Positions 1 to 6,902 of a stretch of DNA of 8,730 nt are shown here, piece by piece. The DNA is taken from assembly GCA_023388235.1 (NCBI GenBank), contig JAEWGQ010000442.1, positions 1 through 8,730 on the forward strand, read 5' to 3'. A program made the translations under genes and the position numbers. The notes under the pieces are model-generated. The model saw nothing but the letters and a program-made list of their open reading frames with translations. It did no database searches and had not been told where the DNA came from. Position 1 is the first letter of the stretch. The number at the start of each line of letters is the position of its first letter. The stretch is from Actinomycetes bacterium (GTDB taxonomy: Bacteria > Actinomycetota > Actinomycetes > Actinomycetales > Cellulomonadaceae).

Positions 1-745
1 GCGCCTGCGCGCGGCGGGCTGCGTGTTCGCCGAGGACGAGGCGGCGCTCCTGGTCGCCGAGGCGCCGGACCCGGACGCGCTCGAGGCGATGACCGCGCGC
101 CGCGTCGCCGGCGAGCCGCTGGAGCAGGTCGTCGGCTGGGCGGAGTTCCGCGGGCTGCGGGTGGCGGTCGCCCCGGGGGTCTTCGTGCCGCGGGCGCGCA
201 CCGGGGTGCTCGTGGGGCTCGCGCTCGCCGGGCTGCCCGCGAGCGCCCGGGTGGTCGACCTGTGCTGCGGCACGGGCGCGGTCGGGCTGGCGGTGCTGCA
301 CGCGCGGCCGGACGTCCGGCTGTGGGCGGCGGACATCGACCCGGCGGCCGTGGCGTGCGCCCGCCGGAACCTGGGGACCCGCGCGACCGTGCTGCTCGGC
401 GACCTGGACGCGCCCCTGCCGCCGGAGCTGCGCGGGCAGGTGGACGTCCTCGTCGCGAACGCCCCGTACGTGCCGACCGCCGAGATCGCGCACATGCCGC
501 CGGAGGCGCGGGAGCACGAGCCCCGCACGGCGCTGGACGGCGGCGCCGACGGCGTGGACCTGCACCGCCGCGTGGCCGCCGCCGCGCCGCGGTGGCTCGC
601 GCCCGGCGGGCGGCTGCTCATCGAGACCAGCCCCGGGCAGGCGCCGGCCACCGTGGCGGCGTGCACGGCCGCCGGCCTGGTGGCCGAGGTCGTGCGGGAC
701 GAGGACATCGAAGGCACCGCCGTCGTCGCCCGGCGCCCTGCCTAG
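1..745 (+). CDS. HemK/PrmC-related protein N5-glutamine methyltransferase, 5'-truncated by the window edge
   Basis: Likely an S-adenosylmethionine-dependent methyltransferase acting on a glutamine side chain of a protein; its target is unknown. The reading frame is open from base 2, the first complete codon, so the true start lies upstream; the GTG at 23 is probably an internal valine. Counting from that valine, the chain shows a HemK-like N-terminal block (GEPLEQVVGWAEFRGL, then VPRART near residue 55), the SAM-binding loop DLCCGTGAVG at 79-88, an acidic motif AADIDP near 104, and NAPYVPT at 146-152 in the place of the family's NPPY. The C-terminal EPRTALDGG and GGRLLIE segments are also typical. 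Classical PrmC, which methylates release factors, has NPPY, so this looks like the actinobacterial PrmC-related subfamily of unknown substrate rather than PrmC itself. That assignment is from memory of the family, not from a search. It ends 51 bases before pncA on the same strand. Confidence 0.85.
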   Translation, partial: RLRAAGCVFAEDEAALLVAEAPDPDALEAMTARRVAGEPLEQVVGWAEFRGLRVAVAPGVFVPRARTGVLVGLALAGLPASARVVDLCCGTGAVGLAVLHARPDVRLWAADIDPAAVACARRNLGTRATVLLGDLDAPLPPELRGQVDVLVANAPYVPTAEIAHMPPEAREHEPRTALDGGADGVDLHRRVAAAAPRWLAPGGRLLIETSPGQAPATVAACTAAGLVAEVVRDEDIEGTAVVARRPA

Positions 746-785
746 AGTGGACGCGGGCGGCGCGCACCGGGCGGGCCCCCGCGAC

Positions 786-792
786 GGGAGGG
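786..792 (+). promoter_or_regulatory. Ribosome binding site of pncA
   Basis: GGGAGGG lies four bases before the GTG at 797 and is a strong match to the anti-Shine-Dalgarno end of 16S rRNA. It fixes GTG 797 as the start, which also places the catalytic aspartate near residue 9, as in other nicotinamidases. Confidence 0.75.
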
Positions 793-796
793 CACC

Positions 797-1441
797 GTGG
801 GCCGGGCGCTGATCGTGGTGGACGTGCAGAACGACTTCTGCGAGGGCGGGTCCCTCGCGGTGGCCGGCGGAGCCGCCGTGGCCGAGCAGGTGTCGGAGTT
901 CCTGGCGCGCGCCGCGTCGGCGTACGACGTCGTGGTGGCGACCGCCGACTGGCACGAGCCGCTGCCCGACACGAACGCCGGGCACTTCGCCGCGGGCGCC
1001 GACCCCGACTACGTGACGACCTGGCCCGTGCACTGCGTGCGGGACACCGCCGGCGCCGCCTACCACCCGGCACTGCACCTGCCGGAGGGCACCGTGCACG
1101 TCCGCAAGGGTCAGGGCCGGCAGGACTACTCCGGGTTCGCCGGCGCGGTGCAGCCGCACGACCCGTCCGCCCGGTCCGGCGCGGGCGCCGGTTCGGGTGC
1201 CGGTGCGGCGGCCCCCGGCCTGGCGGACACCCTGCGCGCGGCCGGCGTCGAGGGGGTCGACGTCGTCGGCCTCGCGACCGACCACTGCGTCACCGCCACC
1301 GCGCTCGACGCCCGCGACGCCGGCTTCGACGTGCGCGTGCTCACGGACCTGACCGCGGGCGTGTCCGTCCGCACCACCATCGACGCACTCACCCGCCTCG
1401 CGTCCCGCGGCGTCACCCTCGCCACGTCCCCCACGGTCTGA
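797..1441 (+). CDS. pncA: Nicotinamidase (PncA-type isochorismatase-fold hydrolase)
   Basis: Hydrolyses nicotinamide to nicotinate and ammonia in the cytoplasm, feeding NAD salvage; enzymes of this type also activate pyrazinamide. The 214-residue chain carries the cysteine-hydrolase triad: D9 in VDVQNDF, K104 in VRKGQG and C164 in GLATDHCV. Metal ligands expected by comparison with the Mycobacterium tuberculosis enzyme are D51 and H53 (TADWHE), H63 (AGHF) and H79 (WPVHC). The segments WPVHCV, DYSGF, ATDHCV and DLTAGVS make PncA much more likely than another isochorismatase-fold enzyme. The start GTG has a strong ribosome binding site. The protein is longer than the M. tuberculosis enzyme (186 residues), mainly because of a Gly/Ala-rich stretch at about 119-140 between the lysine and cysteine motifs. 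The gene follows the methyltransferase gene closely and may share its transcript. Confidence 0.93.
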   Translation: MGRALIVVDVQNDFCEGGSLAVAGGAAVAEQVSEFLARAASAYDVVVATADWHEPLPDTNAGHFAAGADPDYVTTWPVHCVRDTAGAAYHPALHLPEGTVHVRKGQGRQDYSGFAGAVQPHDPSARSGAGAGSGAGAAAPGLADTLRAAGVEGVDVVGLATDHCVTATALDARDAGFDVRVLTDLTAGVSVRTTIDALTRLASRGVTLATSPTV

Positions 1442-1480
1442 CCCCCCGCACAGCCCGCACCCCCGCACGCCCGCGCCCGC

Positions 1481-1498
1481 GCTCGGGCTCGGGCTCGG
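1481..1498. repeat. Three tandem copies of GCTCGG
   Basis: GCTCGG is repeated three times without interruption and is followed by GCCC. On the RNA the CGGGC segments could pair with GCCCG just upstream (around 1469-1473), so this could contribute to a GC-rich stem behind pncA. The array is short and may be simple-sequence slippage. Confidence 0.6.
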
Positions 1499-1568
1499 GC
1501 CCACTGCGCGCCACCCTCGCGCCCCGAACGCCGCACGCCACTCCGCGCACCCCCACCCGTTCGGAGAC

Positions 1569-1586
1569 TCCCAACGCCCTGGGAGG
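1569..1586. repeat. Short inverted repeat, possible transcript-end hairpin
   Basis: CTCCCA at 1569-1574 and TGGGAG at 1581-1586 form a perfect six-base stem around a six-base loop. A second inverted repeat, GGAGGT at 1583-1588 with ACCTCC at 1607-1612, uses the same GGAG bases, so the two cannot form together. The octamer TCGGAGAC also occurs twice, at 1562-1569 and 1601-1608. The stem could help end pncA transcription, but there is no T-run and a chance origin is possible in such GC-rich DNA. Confidence 0.35.
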
Positions 1587-1670
1587 TACGGAGCAGCCCT
1601 CGGAGACCTCCACGGACCACCTCGATCCCGCGTAGGAGCCTCCGACGCGGAATCGGGGTGGGCCGGCGGG

Positions 1671-1713
1671 AACCGGGCGGCCGGGCAACCGGGCGGCGGG
1701 GCGGCCGGGCGGG
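1671..1713. repeat. GC-rich 16-base imperfect tandem repeat next to the small-gene stop
   Basis: Two adjacent 16-base units, AACCGGGCGGCCGGGC at 1671-1686 and AACCGGGCGGCGGGGC at 1687-1702, differ at one base. A third, degraded unit follows and runs up to the stop of the - strand gene. The 12-mer GGGCGGCCGGGC occurs exactly at 1675-1686 and at 1699-1710. It sits just downstream of the - strand gene, where a terminator is expected, and GGCC cores allow self-pairing, but no clear single hairpin stands out. Confidence 0.55.
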
Positions 1714-1920
1714 TCAGCCCTGGTCGGCGCGGAGGGCGCCGGTGGCGCGGAAGGTGTCGGCGATCTGCTGGGCCTGGGCCGAGACGAGGCGGCGGTAGAG
1801 GTCGTAGGCGGCGTCGATGCGGTCGGGCAGGTCGCCCCGGGAGCGCGCGAGCTGCCAGTCGCGCTTGGCTGCCGCGATGTCCGCGTTGGTGATGACCACC
1901 CGCGCCTCGTCCCCGTCCAT
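1714..1920 (-). CDS. Small conserved-looking protein of unknown function (68 aa)
   Basis: I do not recognise a named family. The 68 residues start MDGDEARVVITNADIAAAKR and end GALRADQG; charged residues of both signs alternate with Ala, Leu and Ile, which suggests two amphipathic helices, at about 12-28 and 32-60. There is no signal peptide, membrane segment, cysteine or obvious DNA-binding motif. The composition is that of a real soluble protein, unlike the Arg/Pro-rich shadow frames nearby, and the frame ends exactly at the GC-rich repeat. ATG at 1918-1920 lacks a visible Shine-Dalgarno; upstream there is no nearby in-frame start, so translation may be leaderless. GTG at 1897-1899 (residue 8), preceded by GACGAGG, is an alternative giving 61 residues. 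It is divergent from glgX and shares its 204-base upstream region. A further upstream reading of this frame has no support. Confidence 0.7.
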   Translation of the reverse strand: MDGDEARVVITNADIAAAKRDWQLARSRGDLPDRIDAAYDLYRRLVSAQAQQIADTFRATGALRADQG

Positions 1921-1930
1921 GGTCAGAGCA

Positions 1931-1969
1931 TGCGTCCGTTTTGCCCGATTTGCGATAGTCCGTCGGGGT
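1931..1969. promoter_or_regulatory. Probable promoter zone between the divergent small gene and glgX
   Basis: The stretch from 1931 to 1960 is the least GC-rich part of the window, with CGTTTTGCCCGATTTGCGAT at its centre, and lies between two divergent genes. On the + strand GATAGT at 1954-1959 is a plausible -10 element; no good -35 hexamer lies 16-18 bases upstream. Transcription from there would begin near 1966 and give glgX a leader of about 160 bases. On the - strand a promoter close to the ATG would suit leaderless translation of the small gene, but I see only weak hexamers. Confidence 0.35.
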
Positions 1970-1997
1970 GAACGGGGCGCTGACCTCGGGTGAAAGG
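1966..1997 (+). repeat. Direct repeat GGGTGAANGG, two copies 22 bases apart
   Basis: GGGTGAACGG at 1966-1975 and GGGTGAAAGG at 1988-1997 match at nine of ten bases and are offset by 22 bases, about two helical turns. They lie just downstream of the candidate -10 element, where a DNA-binding regulator could block transcription of the glgX operon. The second copy also forms part of a predicted hairpin, so the conservation might instead reflect RNA structure. With only two copies, chance cannot be excluded. Confidence 0.4.
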
Positions 1998-2016
1998 CCG
2001 GCAACCACCCGGTCGG
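1980..2016 (+). promoter_or_regulatory. Predicted stem-loop in the glgX leader
   Basis: GGGTG at 1988-1992 pairs with CACCC at 2006-2010, and the outer GACC at 1982-1985 pairs with GGTC at 2011-2014 across a two-base bulge; a further G-T wobble and a C-G pair are possible at 1980-1981 with 2015-2016. The loop is 13 bases and contains GGCCGGC. I cannot assign it to a known riboswitch class. It would lie near the 5' end of the leader if transcription starts near 1966. Confidence 0.4.
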
Positions 2017-2030
2017 GTCTCCCCCGCGGC

Positions 2031-2121
2031 GTTCGTCCTGCGTGGCGGGGACGCCCCTGGCACGCTGTGCACCTGGGCACCCACCTGCCTGGCAGCACCT
2101 ACCGCCCCCCGGAGGACGAAC
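2031..2121 (+). promoter_or_regulatory. Long-range leader helix that would cover the glgX ribosome binding site
   Basis: GTTCGTCCT at 2031-2039 is perfectly complementary to AGGACGAAC at 2113-2121, which overlaps the 3' bases of the glgX Shine-Dalgarno GGAGGA (2111-2116) and runs almost to the start codon. A competing local hairpin, CGTCC at 2034-2038 with GGACG at 2049-2053, uses the same upstream strand and would free the binding site. Inside the long-range helix, GCGTG at 2040-2044 can pair with CACGC at 2061-2065 and GTGC at 2067-2070 with GCAC at 2077-2080. The pairings are read from the sequence; that they act as a switch is inference. Confidence 0.35.
2111..2116 (+). promoter_or_regulatory. 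Ribosome binding site of glgX
   Basis: GGAGGA lies eight bases before the ATG at 2125. It selects this ATG over the in-frame GTG at 1990, which would add 45 residues unlike any GlgX N-terminus. Confidence 0.75.
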
Positions 2122-2124
2122 CGC

Positions 2125-4370
<2,246 letters not shown>

Positions 4371-4374
<4 letters not shown>

Positions 4375-6902
4375 CCGTCGAGCGCGGGACCGAGGCCCGC
4401 ACCCCGTCGCGCCGGCTGCCCGCCCCGGGCCGTCCGTCGCCCACGTCCACCTACCGGGTGCAGCTCGGCGCCGACCTGACGCTGGACGACGTCGCCGGGC
4501 GCGTGCCGTACCTGGCCGCGCTGGGCGTCACGCACGTGTACCTGTCGCCGATCCTGCGCGCCGCGCCGGGCTCGACCCACGGGTACGACGTGGTGGACCA
4601 CGACGAGGTCTCGTCGGTGATCGGCGGCGAGCCCGCGCTGCGCCGGCTGGCGGACGCCGCGCACGCCGCGGGCCTGGGCCTGGTGCTGGACATCGTGCCG
4701 AACCACATGGCCGTCCCGACGCCCGTCTGGCACAACCGCGCGCTGTGGTCGGTGCTGGCCGAGGGCCCGGAGTCGCCGTACGCGTCCTGGTTCGACGTCG
4801 ACTGGTCGGCGGGCGCGGGTGACGTGCTGATGCCCGTCCTGGGCGACCGGATCGGCACGGTGCTCGCGTCCGGCGAGCTGCACCTGGAGCACGAGGTCGT
4901 CCCCGGGCAGGGTGACGAGCCGCAGTGGGTGGTGCGGTACTACGACCACGCGTTCCCGGTGCGGCCGGGCACCGAGGCGCTGCCGCTGGCCGAGCTGCTG
5001 GAGCGCCAGCACTACCGGCTGGCGTACTGGCGGGTCGCCGACGAGGAGCTCAACTACCGGCGGTTCTTCGACGTGGGGACGCTGGCGGCGATCCGCGTCG
5101 AGGACCCCGCGGTGTTCGACGCGACGCACGCGCTGGTGCTGCGCCTGCTGGACGAGGGCGTGCTGGACGGCCTGCGGATCGACCACCCCGACGGCCTGGC
5201 CGACCCGGGCGGCTACCTGGAGCGGCTGCGGGAGCGGTCCGGCGGCGCGTGGGTGGTCGTCGAGAAGATCCTGCAGGGCGACGAGGAGCTGCCCGCCGAC
5301 TGGGAGACCGCCGGCACCACCGGGTACGAGGCGCTGTGGCGGATCCAGCAGGCGTTCGTCGACCCGGGCGGCGGCGCGCGGCTCGGGGCGCTGATGCACC
5401 GGCTGACCGGGGACTCCTCGGACGCGCTGCCGGAGATCGTGGACGAGGCGAAGCGGCAGGTCGTGGACCGGGCGCTGTACGCCGAGGTGTACCGGCTGAC
5501 CGAGCTCGCCGCCGAGGTGTGCCGCGGCGACCTGCGGCTGCGGGACCACACGTGGCGGTCGCTGCACGACTGCCTGGTGGAGCTGCTCGTCGCGATGGAC
5601 CGGTACCGCGCGTACGTCGTGCCGGGACGCACCCCGCACCCGACGGACGTCGAGGCCCTGGAGTCGGCAGCGCGGATCGCCCGCGAGCGCCTGTCCCCCG
5701 AGCGCGCGGCCACGATGGACGTGCTGGTGGACCTGCTGCTCGGCCGGGAGGTCGGCAGCGCGGGGCGCACCCGGGAGCCGCAGCGCGACGAGCTGGTGGT
5801 GCGGTTCCAGCAGGTGTGCGGCGCGGTGATGGCCAAGGGCGTGGAGGACACCGCGTTCTACCGGTGGACCCAGCTGGTGGCGCTGACGGAGGTCGGCGGC
5901 GAGCCGGGCCGGTTCGCGCTGTCCCCCACCGAGCTGCTGGCCTGGGCGGCGCGCGCGCAGCGGCAGACCCCGCTCGGCATGACGACGCTGTCCACGCACG
6001 ACACCAAGCGCAGCGAGGACGTCCGGGCCCGGCTGGGCGTGCTGTCGGAGCTGCCGGTGGAGTGGGCGGAGCTGGTGGGCCGCCTGCGCGCGGCGTCCGC
6101 GCCGTACCGCAGCGCGCTGCTGGACGGCCGCACGGAGAACCTGCTGTGGCAGACCCTGGCCGGCACGTGGACGGCGGACGGCCCGATCGAGGGCGACCGG
6201 CTGGCGGAGTACCTGACGAAGGCGACCCGCGAGGCGAAGGACCGCACGTCGTGGACCGCCCCGGACGAGGCCTACGAGCGGGCCGTGCTGGACGCGGCGG
6301 CGCAGGCCCTGGCGGACCCGCGGGTCGCGGAGCTGTTCGGCGCCTGGGAGCACCGGACGCGTGAGCCCGTGCGCGCCGCGACGCTGGGCCAGAAGCTCGT
6401 GCAGCTGACGCTGCCGGGGGTCGCGGACGTCTACCAGGGCACCGAGGTGCCGGCCGTGGCGCTCGTGGACCCGGACAACCGCCGGCCCGTGGACACCGCC
6501 GCGCTGGCGGCCCGGCTGGCCCGCCTGGACGAGGGCGCCGGACCGCGGGACCTCGCGGACGAGAAGCTGCTGGTGACCTCGCGCGCCCTGCGCCTGCGCC
6601 GCGAGCAGCCGGAGGCGTTCGTCGGCCCGGGCGCCGGGTTCGCACCGCTGCCGCACTCCACGGGGCACGTGCTGACGTTCGCGCGCACGGCCGACGGCGA
6701 GCCGCGCGTGGTCGTGGTCGCGACGCGGCTGGCGGCGATGGTCGACCGGCTGGGCGGCTGGGCGGACCACACCGTCGCGCTGCCCGACGGCGACTGGCAC
6801 GACGTGCTCGCGGACCGGCCCGTGGCGGGCGGGGTGCGCCCGCTGGCCGCCCTGCTCGACCGCCTGCCGGTCGCCCTGCTCGTGAGGAGGACCGACGCAT
6901 GA
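4371..6902 (+). CDS. treY: Maltooligosyl trehalose synthase TreY (GH13_26)
   Basis: Rearranges the reducing-end alpha-1,4 bond of a maltodextrin into an alpha,alpha-1,1 bond, making maltooligosyl trehalose, the substrate of TreZ. The 843-residue protein has the TreY hallmarks: STYRVQL near residue 28, YLSPIL and STHGYDVVDHDE, DIVPNHM at 107-113, LRIDHPDGL with nucleophile D271, VVEKIL with acid/base E298, STHDTKRSEDVRARL with D544, and VADVYQGTE followed by DPDNRRPVD near the C-terminus. The GTG start shares four bases with the glgX stop and has no Shine-Dalgarno, so it should depend on ribosomes finishing glgX. This start adds about 27 Arg/Pro-rich residues before STYRVQL; no better in-frame start lies between. 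The stop overlaps the treZ start (ATGA). Confidence 0.96.
6885..6890 (+). promoter_or_regulatory. Ribosome binding site of treZ
   Basis: AGGAGG inside the last codons of treY, eight bases before the ATG at 6899, is the strongest Shine-Dalgarno of the operon. It confirms the treZ start and allows initiation in addition to coupling. Confidence 0.8.

Larger units (their letters stand above)
1442..1713. other. Intergenic region between convergent genes, no gene recognised
   Basis: These 272 bases lie between the 3' ends of pncA (+) and the 68-residue gene (-), so they should hold the transcript ends of both. I see no convincing coding sequence: the open frames crossing it are Arg/Pro/Ala-rich products of high GC. 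It holds a C-rich strand bias after the pncA stop, three tandem copies of GCTCGG at 1481-1498, two overlapping inverted repeats at 1569-1612 and a GC-rich tandem repeat against the end of the - strand gene. No T-run follows any stem, so no standard intrinsic terminator can be named. Confidence 0.6.

Noticed and set aside
262..1635. Long + strand frame across the methyltransferase gene, pncA and the intergenic region
   Set aside because: It is an Arg/Gly/Ala-rich shadow frame; both real genes have full motifs in other frames.
1988..2016. SAM-I or c-di-AMP (ydaO) riboswitch suggested by CCGGCAACC and repeated GGGTGAA
   Set aside because: Only short fragments resemble those classes; the conserved cores and multi-stem junctions are not found, and the downstream genes are not typical targets.
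1990..2124. N-terminal extension of GlgX from an upstream GTG
   Set aside because: The extra 45 residues do not resemble any GlgX N-terminus, and a good ribosome binding site precedes ATG 2125, which starts with the family's usual sequence.
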